DNA of 64,000 nucleotides from Flavobacterium sp. YJ01 (GCF_029320955.1 NZ_CP119757.1:4774001-4838000); one strand, 5' to 3'; counted from the first letter of the stretch, positions 36,310-46,025 are shown. Numbers and translations are program-made. Notes: generated by a model from the letters alone, not told the origin.

Positions 36310-36920
36310 AAATTGAGGTTATTTTAAAAAAGACACATAAAAATTGCAAGGTTTTTTTGAAAAAGTTTTACTAAAAGAAATCATAAAGAAAATATTTTTG
36401 ATTTTAGGGATTCTATAATTTTTTAATGCTTGTTGTCAGATATAAAAATTATATTTTAACATTTTGAGCAGTTTTGTTAATTATTTTTAATTACCTGCTT
36501 GTTTCAGATTTTTTTAAATTAATTTTGTGACGCTCTAAAACTTAATGCAGATAGTTTTTTTATTAAAATGGCAGCAGCTGTAATTGGGAATAATCTACAA
36601 ACTGAAACAGCATTATAAGATTTTAAAAATAAAATCAATTAAAAGGTTTATACCAAGGAATACCGAGAAAACACTTTGTGTAGATTTTTAATTCATTTTA
36701 ATTGTATTTTTTTATAATAGTTAGTTTGTTCAGGTTTTAAATTTTTCTCAAAAAGGTTAATGTCAGAAGATTAAATTGACTTTTTACGATAACTATTATT
36801 GTTTTCGAGGTCTGTTCTAAGGGATTTTTTTGATTATTATTCCGCAGAACTTTCAAAAGAATAATGAAAGTGTTAAGCATTGGGTAATAAGAGTACAAAG
36901 CTTAAAAAAAACAAAAACAA
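36310..36920. other. 611-base intergenic region upstream of the FabH-like gene
   Basis: This stretch is AT-rich and holds no convincing gene. A TAATTTTG (-7-like) box lies at 36520-36527 without a proper TTTG at -33. About 40 bases on, a 16-codon open frame (36568-36618, MAAAVIGNNLQTETAL) is preceded by AT-rich sequence. Neither is strongly supported. A long untranslated leader of about 390 bases before the FabH-like gene is possible if this promoter is used. Confidence 0.3.
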
Positions 36921-37967
36921 ATGAGCGCAGTAATTACAGCTATAGGTGGTTTCGTACCGCCATCTATCCTAACCAATAAAAAGATTTCAGAAACTGTAGA
37001 TACATCAGAAGAATGGATCATCAAAAGAACTGGAATTAGAGAACGTAGAATTGCAGACGACGAAACGGCAACATCTGATCTTGCCGCAGCTGCAATTGAA
37101 AATCTGATCGAAAATTATAATGTTGATCGTGGCGAAATTGAAGCTTTGCTTGTAGCAACAGCAACTCCAGATCACATTTTAGCACCAACAGCAAGTATTG
37201 TCTGCGAAAAAAGCGGACTTACAAATGCTTTCGGAATTGACATGAATGCGGCTTGCAGCGGCTTTTTATATGCTCTAGAAATGGGAGCAAACATGATCGA
37301 AAGCGGACGCTACAAAAAGTTAATCATCGTTGGAGCAGATAAAATGAGTTCGATCGTAGATTATGAAGACCGTAATACTTGTATTCTTTTCGGAGATGGA
37401 GCAGGAGCTGTTTTGTTAGAAAAAACAGAATCTGATTATGGATTAATGAAAACAATTTTAAAAACAGACGGAAGCGGTGTTTCTTCTCTTGCCGTACCAG
37501 CTGGAGGTTCTAGAAACCCAACTTCTATGCAGAGTCTTTTGCACAGAACACATTATTTAAAACAAGACGGTGCTTTTGTATTTAAAAGAGCAGTTTCTGC
37601 AATGAGTCAGGTTTCGCAAGATGCTTTGGTAAAAAATGATTTAGAATCAGATAAAATTGATTGGGTAGTTCCGCATCAAGCTAATTTGAGAATTATTACC
37701 GCTGTAAGCGAAAATTTAAATATTGATTTTGAAAAAGTTAAAGTAAATATTGACCGTTACGGAAATACAACATCTGCAACAGTTCCGTTATGTTTATGGG
37801 ACTTTAAAGACGATTTTAAAGAAGGTCAAAATTTATTGATCACAACTTTTGGTGCAGGATTTTCTTGGGGTGCAACTTGTTTGAAATGGGGTGTAATGCG
37901 TGAAAGAAAATCTGTAGAACAAAAAATAGCAAATACAGAAAAAGAGAATGTTTTGGTAGCGCACTAA
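36921..37967 (+). CDS. Beta-ketoacyl-ACP synthase III family protein (FabH-like)
   Basis: This 348-residue thiolase-fold enzyme would condense acyl-CoA with malonyl-ACP. The full FabH triad is present: Cys112 in NAACSGF, His252 in WVVPHQANLRI and Asn282 in RYGNTTSA. The N-terminal TSEEWIIKRTGIRERRIA and GDGAGAVLLE segments are also typical. It carries a C-terminal extension of about 20 polar residues (RERKSVEQKIANTEKENVLVAH). It is not next to plsX or rpmF, the usual neighbours of housekeeping fabH, but only 33 bases upstream of a sensor kinase. It may therefore be an additional, signal-linked or branched-chain-specific copy, although the housekeeping role cannot be excluded. Confidence 0.9.
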   Translation: MSAVITAIGGFVPPSILTNKKISETVDTSEEWIIKRTGIRERRIADDETATSDLAAAAIENLIENYNVDRGEIEALLVATATPDHILAPTASIVCEKSGLTNAFGIDMNAACSGFLYALEMGANMIESGRYKKLIIVGADKMSSIVDYEDRNTCILFGDGAGAVLLEKTESDYGLMKTILKTDGSGVSSLAVPAGGSRNPTSMQSLLHRTHYLKQDGAFVFKRAVSAMSQVSQDALVKNDLESDKIDWVVPHQANLRIITAVSENLNIDFEKVKVNIDRYGNTTSATVPLCLWDFKDDFKEGQNLLITTFGAGFSWGATCLKWGVMRERKSVEQKIANTEKENVLVAH

Positions 37968-38000
37968 GCAATGCCAAAATGTTCTATTTAAAATAAATAA

Positions 38001-39095
38001 ATGGGGTTAGGAAACCAAAATAAAAGGTCGGGGAAGAATTTTTTCTATAAATATTACAGAGTTATCGTAATTCCGGCTGTTTTTTTGGTGTATTTATCTT
38101 CGTATTATTTTCTGAATCCGTATAGAAATTTTAAAGAAGAAAGTTTGCTCGATTTAGATCAAAGCTTCGATATCTTTATCATTCTTCTATATTGTGCCAT
38201 ACTTACCGAACTGACACTTTTTGTAGGCAGAAAATTAAATTATTACATCAGTTGGGAACAAAATCCGGTTTTTAGGGCGATAGCACAGTTTATTTGCCTA
38301 ATTGCCGGAAATATGCTTCTAAACTATTTTTTTTCTTGGCTTTGGGATTATCTATATCCTTGCACGGCACTAGAAGAAAATGACTTAGTTACGATTTGGC
38401 AGTCTAAAATTATGGCTGCCATTATTTCGCTTTTCATCAGTGCTATTCATACCGGAATATTTCTGTTAAACAGATGGCGTTTAAATGCTATTGAAACTGC
38501 CGAATTAAAAATTAAAGCTTCGGAACTTCAGGAAGCGGTTACACGTTCTAAATTAGAATCTTTAAAAATGCAATTAGATCCGCATTTTGTGTTTAATAAT
38601 TTCAGTACACTAACAGAATTGATTTATGAAGACCAAAAAGAAGCGGCTTCTTTTTTAGAAAATATAACGAGAGTATATCGTTATATGATTTCAAATTCGA
38701 ATAAAGATACAATCACGGTAAAAGAAGAAATAGAGTTTTTAAATGCTTATTTCTATTTATTGAAGAAACGACTTGGCGAAAAAATTGATTTGAAAATTGA
38801 AATTGATTCAGCTTCGCTTTCATTGCATTTGCCACCATTAACTTTGCAATTGCTGGTAGAAAATGCCGTAAAGCATAATACGGCCACTTTAAGCAATCCG
38901 CTTACCATTTCTATTTTTTCGGATTCAGGCGATATTATTGTTCGAAATAAATTGCAGCAAACTGCTGGAAAAAGTCTGATTTCAACTGGAATTGGAAATA
39001 AAAATATTGAATTTCGTTATAAAATTTTATCTCAAAAAATGCCGAGTTTTAGTGAATCAAACGGCTATTATGAGGTGCGTCTTCCATTAATTTAA
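38001..39095 (+). CDS. LytS-type sensor histidine kinase (His_kinase family)
   Basis: This membrane kinase of 364 residues has four predicted transmembrane segments: about 20-40, 57-75, 93-115 and 137-157. A short linker coiled coil (about 160-190) leads to the His_kinase domain with the phosphoacceptor His195 in LKMQLDPHFVFNNFSTL. The C-terminal ATPase domain contains the N-box LLVENAVKHN and a glycine-rich GIGNKNIEFRY. No separate extracellular sensor domain is present, so it probably senses membrane state or a small ligand in the membrane. It lies 33 bases after the FabH-like gene and 5 bases before its LytTR partner, so it is transcribed with both. Confidence 0.93.
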   Translation: MGLGNQNKRSGKNFFYKYYRVIVIPAVFLVYLSSYYFLNPYRNFKEESLLDLDQSFDIFIILLYCAILTELTLFVGRKLNYYISWEQNPVFRAIAQFICLIAGNMLLNYFFSWLWDYLYPCTALEENDLVTIWQSKIMAAIISLFISAIHTGIFLLNRWRLNAIETAELKIKASELQEAVTRSKLESLKMQLDPHFVFNNFSTLTELIYEDQKEAASFLENITRVYRYMISNSNKDTITVKEEIEFLNAYFYLLKKRLGEKIDLKIEIDSASLSLHLPPLTLQLLVENAVKHNTATLSNPLTISIFSDSGDIIVRNKLQQTAGKSLISTGIGNKNIEFRYKILSQKMPSFSESNGYYEVRLPLI

Positions 39096-39100
39096 GAGTT

Positions 39101-39856
39101 ATGAAAATTTTAATTATAGAAGATGAAAGTATAAATGCAAGCCGTCTAAAAAGACTGCTTGAAGAGCTAGAGCCAAATTGTGAAATTTTAGGCATTATTG
39201 ACACTGTTATTGATACGGTAGCATGGCTAAATTCAAACCCAACACCTGATTTAATTACTATGGATATTCGTTTGGCTGACGGATTGAGTTTTGCCATTTT
39301 TGATGAAGTGAATATCACTTGTCCCGTAATTTTTACTACTGCTTACGATGAATACGCAATTCGAGCCTTCAAAGTAAACAGCATCGATTATTTGATGAAA
39401 CCAATCGAAAAAAACGAATTGGAGCATGCTTTAACGAAATTCAAATCACTAAATAAAAACGAAACTAATTATACCAATATTACTGGGATTCTCAAAGAAC
39501 TTATTCAGAAACCAGTTTTTAGAATGCGCTTTTTAGTTACATATCGTGACGGTTATAAAAGCGTTGATGTTTCAGAGATTGACTTTATTTATTCGGAGTT
39601 TAAAACCAGTAATTTATTTCTTAAATCGGGTGTAATTATTTCGATTCCGCAAACAATGGAAGAATTGGAGCAAGAACTGGATCCGAATATCTTTTTTCGC
39701 GCCAACCGCCAGTTTTTTATTCGCGCCGAAAGCATCAAATCTATTGCGAACTACTTTAACGCAAAATTGAAAATTCAATTAAAACGAGATCCAGAACGCG
39801 AAGTAATTATTAGCCGAGAAAAAACACCTCTGTTTAAACAATGGATGGATCGCTGA
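39101..39856 (+). CDS. LytTR-family response regulator
   Basis: This 251-residue regulator has an N-terminal receiver domain (1-120) with Asp8, phosphoacceptor Asp55 in LITMDIRLADG, Thr79/80 and Lys100 in YLMKPIEK. The C-terminal LytTR DNA-binding domain (about 145-250) has RFLVTYRDGYKSVDVSEIDFIYSE and FFRANRQFFIR. It follows the kinase by 5 bases and forms a classic LytS/LytR pair. The next genes encode an RND efflux system, so control of efflux is a reasonable guess, but an inverted-repeat element separates the two operons. Confidence 0.94.
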   Translation: MKILIIEDESINASRLKRLLEELEPNCEILGIIDTVIDTVAWLNSNPTPDLITMDIRLADGLSFAIFDEVNITCPVIFTTAYDEYAIRAFKVNSIDYLMKPIEKNELEHALTKFKSLNKNETNYTNITGILKELIQKPVFRMRFLVTYRDGYKSVDVSEIDFIYSEFKTSNLFLKSGVIISIPQTMEELEQELDPNIFFRANRQFFIRAESIKSIANYFNAKLKIQLKRDPEREVIISREKTPLFKQWMDR

Positions 39857-39861
39857 TTTTA

Positions 39862-40102
39862 AGATGCTAAGGTTGTAAGTTTTTTTCTGCCACGAATTGC
39901 ACTAATTTTCGCTAATTTTCTTTTTGAAGTTACGATGTTTTACTCTCGTTTTTGTCATTTATCATTCTACCTCATAAAAATTAGAGAAATCATATCGCCA
40001 GTTTTTATCCAAGAATTTTAATTATCGAAAATTCGTGAATTGCTTCGCCTGTTCGCTATCGCTCGTGTCGTGGCGGAAAAAAAACTTAGAATCTTAGCAT
40101 CT
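39862..40102. repeat. Long imperfect inverted-repeat intergenic element
   Basis: Left arm 39862-39895 (AGATGCTAAG, then a T-run, then TGCCACGA) pairs with right arm 40068-40102 (TCGTGGCGG, A-run, CTTAGCATCT) with few mismatches and one base of length difference in the homopolymer. A further CTTAGAACCTTAGAACCTT-like tract follows to about 40120. Between the arms are GCACTAATTTTCGCTAATTTT and an AAATTCGTGAATTGC motif. This composition resembles dispersed repeats that I recall from Flavobacterium intergenic regions. No protein is supported here. An open frame running through 40040-40234 is an extension of the efflux gene into the repeat. Confidence 0.75.
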
Positions 40103-40234
40103 CAGAACCTTAGAACCTTAAAAAAAAAAACATCCGTTTCAGTATCAAAAAATGCCGTTTGGGTAACTTTCTTCCTTAAAAAAGCTGTTTTCAGCTGTTA
40201 TTTTGCTGCCAAATTTGAGGTAATTCATTTAAAA

Positions 40235-41380
40235 ATGAAAAGTAAAATGACAAAACAGTTTTTTAAAAATAATCAAGCAGTTGGAAAGATTGCAGTTTTA
40301 TTAATAATCATATCACTTTCTTCATGCGGAAAGAGTGGAGATGCGCAAATGGCACCTCCTAAACCTGAAGTTGACTTTCTTCAGACAAGTACGGCATCTG
40401 GAGATATCGAAAAAAAATATCCAGGTACCGTTGAAGGTACTGTAAACGTTGATATAAAAGCGCAAGTATCAGGATATCTTGAAGCTATTTATGTAAAAGA
40501 AGGAGATTATGTAAACAAAGGGCAATCTCTTTTTAAAATAAAAGGCGATGTTTATGCAGAACAGGTAAACAACAGTCGCGCGGCTTATAAAAGTGCATTA
40601 GCAAATCAGGCAAATGCAAAATTAGAAGTAGAAAAAATCAAGCCTTTGGTTGAAGGAAAAGTTTTTTCAGACATGCAGTTAAAAACTGCACAAGCAAATT
40701 ACGAAGCTGCAACAGCTCAAGTTGCACAGGCTAAAGCCGCTTTAGGATCATCTCAGTTAAATGCCGATTTCTCTTTGATTAAAGCTCCTGTAAGCGGCTA
40801 TATTAGCCGTATTCCAAACCGAATCGGAAATCTAGTTACGCCAAACGACGCAGTTCCGTTAACGACACTTTCAGAGATTAACAATGTATTTGTGTATTTC
40901 TCTCTAACAGAAGCCGATTATCTAGCTTTTTCAAAAGATTCAAAATCTGATAAATCGGTGAGTTTAATTATGGCAGATGACAGCGAATACGACCAAAAAG
41001 GAAAACTAGAAGTTGCCAGCGGAAATATAGATCGCGCTACAGGAACAATTGCTTTAAAAGCTATTTTTCCAAATCCGAAGAAAGAATTACGTTCTGGAGG
41101 TTCTGCTAGAATTGTGTTGAACAAGAATTTGTCTTCTGTTATTACAATTCCGATGGCAAGTGTAAAAGATATTCAAGATAAGTTTTTTGTTTTTGTTTTA
41201 AGAGAAGGCAACAAAGTAGCGATGGTTCCAATTGAAATTGCTGGAAATGCAGGAACCAATTACTTTGTAAAATCTGGTTTAAAATCGGGTGACAAAGTAG
41301 CTTTAAATTCTATCGATGTACTTTATGATAGTATGGAAGTTGTTCCAAAAACGGCTGCAAAAAATCTTAGCAGCAAATAA
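40235..41380 (+). CDS. RND efflux membrane fusion protein, lipoprotein (AcrA/MexA-like)
   Basis: This periplasmic adaptor joins the RND pump to the outer-membrane channel. ATG 40235 (or 40247) gives a lipoprotein signal with lipobox SSC (cysteine 35 residues from ATG 40235), about 381 residues in all. The longer frame back to 40040 encodes repeat DNA and is rejected. Visible domains are the first lipoyl half (VDIKAQVSGYLEAIYVKEGDYVNKGQSLFKI), an alpha-hairpin with alanine-rich heptads (AALANQANAKLEVEKIKPLVEGK...), the second lipoyl half (FSLIKAPVSGYISRIPNRIGNLV), and the beta-barrel plus membrane-proximal domain with VITIPMASVKD. It is the first gene of a three-gene efflux operon. Confidence 0.93.
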   Translation: MKSKMTKQFFKNNQAVGKIAVLLIIISLSSCGKSGDAQMAPPKPEVDFLQTSTASGDIEKKYPGTVEGTVNVDIKAQVSGYLEAIYVKEGDYVNKGQSLFKIKGDVYAEQVNNSRAAYKSALANQANAKLEVEKIKPLVEGKVFSDMQLKTAQANYEAATAQVAQAKAALGSSQLNADFSLIKAPVSGYISRIPNRIGNLVTPNDAVPLTTLSEINNVFVYFSLTEADYLAFSKDSKSDKSVSLIMADDSEYDQKGKLEVASGNIDRATGTIALKAIFPNPKKELRSGGSARIVLNKNLSSVITIPMASVKDIQDKFFVFVLREGNKVAMVPIEIAGNAGTNYFVKSGLKSGDKVALNSIDVLYDSMEVVPKTAAKNLSSK

Positions 41381-41413
41381 TTTTTTGAATTAATATAAAA
41401 AATAACATTTTCC

Positions 41414-44400
41414 ATGTTAAAGAAAATAATAGACAGGCCAGTTTTGGCTACAGTCATTTCCATTGTATTGGTTATCTTGGGGATTATAGGTCTTACGAGA
41501 TTATCTGTAACGAGATTCCCAGATATTTCGCCTCCAACCGTTATGGTAAGCGGTTCGTATCCAGGAGGAAATAGTGAAACCGTTATTCGTTCGGTGGTAA
41601 CACCATTAGAAGAACAGATTAATGGTGTTGAAAATATGCAGTACATTAAATCTACTGCCAGTAATGACGGATCTTTTTCGATTAGTGTCATTTTCAAGCA
41701 AGGTGTAGATCCAGATCAGGCTGCTGTAAACGTACAAAACAGAGTTCAGCAAGCAACGCCAAAACTGCCGCAAGAAGTTATCAGAATGGGATTAACGACT
41801 TCTAAACAGCAAAATAGTATGATTGTTATTTTCAACTTGTATACAGATGATAACAACAAATACGATGAGTTATTTTTGCAGAATTATGCCAATATAAATC
41901 TTGTTCCTCAAATGAAACGTGTTCCAGGTGTTGGACAAGTTCAGATTTTTGGTCAGAAAGATTATTCGATGCGAGTTTGGCTTGATCCTCGTAAAATGGC
42001 AAATGCTGGTTTAGTGCCTTCAGATGTTACGCAGGCAATTGCTGAACAAAGTTTAGAATCGGCTCCTGGAAAATTAGGAGAAGAATCTTCAGCGGCTTTA
42101 GAATATGTAATTCGTTACAAAGGAAAAAAGAACAAACCAGAACAATATGAAAATATTGTCGTTAAAAATAACGGAAGTAATGTTTTAAGATTAAAAGACG
42201 TTGCACGAGTAGAATTTGGTTCAATTTCGTACAGTGGTGATAATAAATCGAATAGTAAAAATGCCGTTACAATGGCAATTTTACAAACTTCGGGTTCCAA
42301 CGCCAATGATATTGAAATCGGAATTAATAAAGAAGTAGAAAGATTGTCTAAATCTTTTCCTCCCGGAATTAAGTACGTCAACGTAATGAGTACAAAAGAA
42401 AGATTAGATGAAGCAACTGGACAGGTAAAATCGACTTTGTTTGAAGCTTTTATTCTGGTATTTATCGTGGTATTTATCTTCCTGCAAGACATTCGCTCGA
42501 CGATTATTCCTGCGATTGCGGTTCCTGTGGCAATTGTCGGAACGTTTTTCTTTCTATTAGTTTTCGGATTTACGGTGAATATTCTAACACTTTTTGCTTT
42601 GGTTTTAGCAATCGGAATTGTGGTCGATGATGCAATTGTCGTTGTAGAAGCCGTTCACAGTAAAATGGAAGAAGATTCAGAAATTACGGCTAAAGAAGCT
42701 ACACATAGCGCGATGGCAGAAATTACGGGAGCAGTTATCTCAATTACTTTGGTTATGTCTGCGGTTTTTATTCCGATTGGTTTTATGACAGGATCTTCAG
42801 GAATTTTCTATAAACAATTCGCTTATACATTGGCAATTGCGATTATCATTTCGGCTGTAAATGCCTTGACGTTAACGCCTGCATTATGCGCACTTTTGTT
42901 AAAAAATCACGGAGATAAACATGGCAATAACGAACATAAAACGACTTTTAAAGAACGTTTTTTTGTTGGATTTAATAGCAGTTTCGAAAATTTAACGGGA
43001 AGATATATCAAAGGTGTTCGTTTTTTAATTGGAAGAAAATGGATTGCAGCTGTATTAGTTGCTGGAATTACTGCAATTGCGGTTTATATGATGATGTCGA
43101 CACCAAAAAGTTTCGTTCCGTTAGAAGATGATGGTTTCATGGTATACAGTTTATCAATGCCACCAGGAACGGCTTTGGATCGTACAACTGCGGTAATTCA
43201 AAAAATGGAAAAAGAATTAGGTTCGGTAGAAGCTATTGATGTCAATACGAGTATTACAGGATTTAATATTTTGAGTAATAGTGCCAGCCCTGCTTACGGT
43301 TTAGGATTTATTAAATTGAAACCTAAAAAAGAAAGAGGAGCAGTTAAGGATATTGACGAAATTATGAATGCCGTAAACGGAAAACTGGCTAAAATTAAAG
43401 AAGGCCAGATTATGGTTTTCAGAATGCCTCCAGTTGAAGGTTTCGGTGTAACAAGTGGTGCAGAAATTGTTTTGCAAGATAGAATGGCGAGAAGCCCAGA
43501 AACTTTAAAAGCAATGTCAGATAAAGTAATCGCTCAGATTATGCAGCAACCAGGAGTGCAATATGCTTATACAACTTTTAGAGCAGATTATCCGCAGTTA
43601 GAATTGGAAGTAGACGAAGACAAAGCGCGTCAAATGGGCGTAAATATCAAGGAGCTTTTAGGAAATATCCAAACGTATTTTGCAGGAGATCAATCGGCTG
43701 ACTTTTCGAGATTTGGTAAGTTTTACAGAGTGAATGTAAAAGCAGATGGTATTTTTAGAATGGATGAAGATGCCTTTAATGAAATTTTCGTAAGAAATGC
43801 AGATATGCAAATGGTTCCAGTAAAATCGATTGTGAAATTCCACAAAGTATACGGACCAGAATCGGTAAATCGATACAATCTTTATAATTCGGTAAATATT
43901 ACAGCAATGGCATTGCCAGGTTATAGTAACGGTCAAATTATGGGGAATCTAGAAAAAGTTTTAGATCAGCTTCCAGCAGATTACAGTTACGAATGGACAG
44001 GTTTAAGTCTTGAGGAAAAAGCAGGAGGAAGCCAGACTGTTGCCATTTTTGGGTTATGTCTATTGTTTGTATTCTTTCTGCTTGCTGCTCAATACGAAAG
44101 TTATTTATTGCCACTTGCAGTATTACTTTCTATTCCAACAGGAATTTTAGGAGCTTTTGCAGGAATTAAAGCGGTTGGATTAGACAACAATATTTATGTT
44201 CAAGTCGGATTAATTATGCTCGTCGGGCTTTTAGCCAAGAATGCCATTTTGATTGTGGAATTTGCTTTGCAAAGACGTCTTGGCGGATCATCAATAATAG
44301 AAGCGGCAATTGAAGGAGCACGATCAAGGTTACGACCAATTATAATGACTTCATTGGCTTTTATCGTAGGTATGATTCCGTTAATGTTTGCTTCTGGAGG

Positions 44401-44569
44401 AACCGCAGTCGGAAACCGATCAATAAGTGTTAGTGCCGCTGTGGGAATGTTTAGCGGTGTTGTATTGGGAATTTTTGTAATTCCGTTGCTTTTCATTGTA
44501 TTCCAGTATTTACAGGAAAAAGTATCAGGAAAAAAGATTGCAGTACAAGTTCAAACCATAAAAGAATAA
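41414..44569 (+). CDS. RND multidrug efflux pump (HAE1/AcrB-like)
   Basis: This 1051-residue inner-membrane proton/drug antiporter has the standard RND plan of twelve transmembrane helices and two large periplasmic loops. TM1 is ILVIVLVILGII-like near residues 9-30. The proton-relay pair Asp405-Asp406 in IGIVVDDAIVVVEAV matches Asp407-Asp408 of E. coli AcrB. Other family marks are FPDISPPTVMVSGSYPGGN, PVAIVGTFFFLLVFGFTVNILTLFALVLAIG and GLLAKNAILIVEFA, with RLRPIIMTSLAFIVGMIPL near the end. Length equals AcrB. It starts 33 bases after the adaptor and ends 2 bases before the channel gene. Drug specificity cannot be inferred. Confidence 0.97.
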   Translation: MLKKIIDRPVLATVISIVLVILGIIGLTRLSVTRFPDISPPTVMVSGSYPGGNSETVIRSVVTPLEEQINGVENMQYIKSTASNDGSFSISVIFKQGVDPDQAAVNVQNRVQQATPKLPQEVIRMGLTTSKQQNSMIVIFNLYTDDNNKYDELFLQNYANINLVPQMKRVPGVGQVQIFGQKDYSMRVWLDPRKMANAGLVPSDVTQAIAEQSLESAPGKLGEESSAALEYVIRYKGKKNKPEQYENIVVKNNGSNVLRLKDVARVEFGSISYSGDNKSNSKNAVTMAILQTSGSNANDIEIGINKEVERLSKSFPPGIKYVNVMSTKERLDEATGQVKSTLFEAFILVFIVVFIFLQDIRSTIIPAIAVPVAIVGTFFFLLVFGFTVNILTLFALVLAIGIVVDDAIVVVEAVHSKMEEDSEITAKEATHSAMAEITGAVISITLVMSAVFIPIGFMTGSSGIFYKQFAYTLAIAIIISAVNALTLTPALCALLLKNHGDKHGNNEHKTTFKERFFVGFNSSFENLTGRYIKGVRFLIGRKWIAAVLVAGITAIAVYMMMSTPKSFVPLEDDGFMVYSLSMPPGTALDRTTAVIQKMEKELGSVEAIDVNTSITGFNILSNSASPAYGLGFIKLKPKKERGAVKDIDEIMNAVNGKLAKIKEGQIMVFRMPPVEGFGVTSGAEIVLQDRMARSPETLKAMSDKVIAQIMQQPGVQYAYTTFRADYPQLELEVDEDKARQMGVNIKELLGNIQTYFAGDQSADFSRFGKFYRVNVKADGIFRMDEDAFNEIFVRNADMQMVPVKSIVKFHKVYGPESVNRYNLYNSVNITAMALPGYSNGQIMGNLEKVLDQLPADYSYEWTGLSLEEKAGGSQTVAIFGLCLLFVFFLLAAQYESYLLPLAVLLSIPTGILGAFAGIKAVGLDNNIYVQVGLIMLVGLLAKNAILIVEFALQRRLGGSSIIEAAIEGARSRLRPIIMTSLAFIVGMIPLMFASGGTAVGNRSISVSAAVGMFSGVVLGIFVIPLLFIVFQYLQEKVSGKKIAVQVQTIKE

Positions 44570-44571
44570 TA

Positions 44572-45981
44572 ATGAAAACACTATATAAAATCGGAATTGT
44601 TTTACTTACTGCAACGATTATGACTTCGTGCGTAGTAGGAAAGAAATATGCCCGTACAGATTTGAATGCCCCAGAAAAATACCGTGAAGAAATCGCAGTA
44701 ACTGGAGATACGGTTTTGCTTCCATGGAAAAGCTATTACAAAGATCCTTTGTTGGTTAATTTAATTGAAAAAGCCCTCGTTAAAAATAATGAGGTGCTTA
44801 TTGCAATGAAAAGTATGGAACAGCTTGATCTTGCTTACAAACAAGCCAAGCTGTCCTTACTTCCAACACTTGATTTTGATGCTGGAGCAAGCCGTTCGTA
44901 TCTTTCAAAAAACTCATTAAACGGATCTCTAAGTTCTCAGTTTACAAGCAAAGATTATATGGACGATTACAGCGCCACGTTAAAATTGTCTTGGGAAGCT
45001 GATATTTGGGGAAAAGCGGCTATGCAAAAACGAGATGCTAAGGCGGCTTATTTTGCCCAAAAAGAAAATCTATCGGCTTTAAAAACCAGAATTATTGTTC
45101 AAGTTGCACAATCGTATTACAATCTTTTAGGTTTGGATGAACAGCTGAAAATTGCAGAGAAAAACATCGAATTAAGTACCAGTACTTTAGATATGATGAA
45201 ACTGCAATACAATTCGGGTTCGATAAGTTCTTTAGCGGTTAATCAGACCGAAGCTCAGAAAAAAACGGCTGAATTATTAGTGCCTTTAGCTAAAGCAAAT
45301 ATTGCTGTTCAAGAAAATGCTTTGCAGATTTTATGCGGAGAATATCCAGATAAAATTGAAAGAGCCGGAAATATTGACGCCGCAGAAATTTCGGTTGTTT
45401 TCCCGACAGGAATTCCAGTTTCACTTTTGAGCCGAAGACCAGACGTAAAAGCAAGCGAATATGCTGTAATGTCTGCAACAGCAAAAACAGGATTATCAAA
45501 AGCGGCAATGTATCCAACTTTAAGTTTAAATCCCTCTATTGGAGTAAATTCGTTTGAGTTTGATACTTGGTTCAATTTTCCTGGATCTTTAACTAAAACT
45601 ATTGCTGCCAATTTAGCACAGCCAATCTTTAGAAAAAAAGCCTTAAGAACCGCTTATGAAGTTGCTGTTTTAGAACAAGAAAAAGCTGCGGTTCAGTTTA
45701 AGCAATCTTTTATAACTGCTGTTGGAGAAGTTAATGATGCCATGTCAAGACTAAAATATGCAGACGAAAGAATTGTTTTAGCAAAAGAAAAAGCAGCATC
45801 TTTAGACAAAGCAACTTCCGATGCTTCTCTTCTTTATAAAAGCGGAATGGCAAATTACTTAGAAGTTATAACTGCTCAAAACAGTTCACTTCAAAATGAT
45901 TTGGACGTTGTAACAATAAAATTAGAAAAACTCAATGCAGCAATAAATCTCTACAGAGCTTTAGGAGGCGGAGTAGAATAA
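44572..45981 (+). CDS. RND outer-membrane efflux lipoprotein (OprM/NodT-like)
   Basis: This 469-residue TolC-family channel carries a lipobox (MTSC, Cys20). Two outer-membrane-efflux repeats are visible, each with long alpha-helical and beta-barrel segments. The first begins near LLVNLIEKALVKNNEVLIAMKSM and the second near VPVSLLSRRPDVKASEYAVMSATAKTGLSKAAMYPTLSL, a stretch typical of the NodT subgroup. It ends with ALGGG(VE), also common there. The start codon is 2 bases after the pump stop, so translational coupling is likely. It completes the tripartite system and is followed by a terminator. Confidence 0.95.
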   Translation: MKTLYKIGIVLLTATIMTSCVVGKKYARTDLNAPEKYREEIAVTGDTVLLPWKSYYKDPLLVNLIEKALVKNNEVLIAMKSMEQLDLAYKQAKLSLLPTLDFDAGASRSYLSKNSLNGSLSSQFTSKDYMDDYSATLKLSWEADIWGKAAMQKRDAKAAYFAQKENLSALKTRIIVQVAQSYYNLLGLDEQLKIAEKNIELSTSTLDMMKLQYNSGSISSLAVNQTEAQKKTAELLVPLAKANIAVQENALQILCGEYPDKIERAGNIDAAEISVVFPTGIPVSLLSRRPDVKASEYAVMSATAKTGLSKAAMYPTLSLNPSIGVNSFEFDTWFNFPGSLTKTIAANLAQPIFRKKALRTAYEVAVLEQEKAAVQFKQSFITAVGEVNDAMSRLKYADERIVLAKEKAASLDKATSDASLLYKSGMANYLEVITAQNSSLQNDLDVVTIKLEKLNAAINLYRALGGGVE

Positions 45982-45996
45982 TTATTTATTATAATT

Positions 45997-46025
45997 CACC
46001 ATTTCTGGACAAAACAGAAATGGTG
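45997..46025 (+). terminator. Intrinsic terminator after the RND operon
   Basis: An 11-bp perfect stem (CACCATTTCTG 45997-46007 with CAGAAATGGTG 46015-46025) is followed by TTTTTTATTT, 15 bases after the efflux operon. The right arm includes the ATG at 46020, which argues against that codon as the start of the next gene. Confidence 0.9.

Noticed and set aside
40040..40234. N-terminal extension of the efflux adaptor frame (about 65 extra residues)
   Set aside because: The stretch is part of the inverted-repeat element and an A-run; ATG 40235 gives a proper lipoprotein signal.
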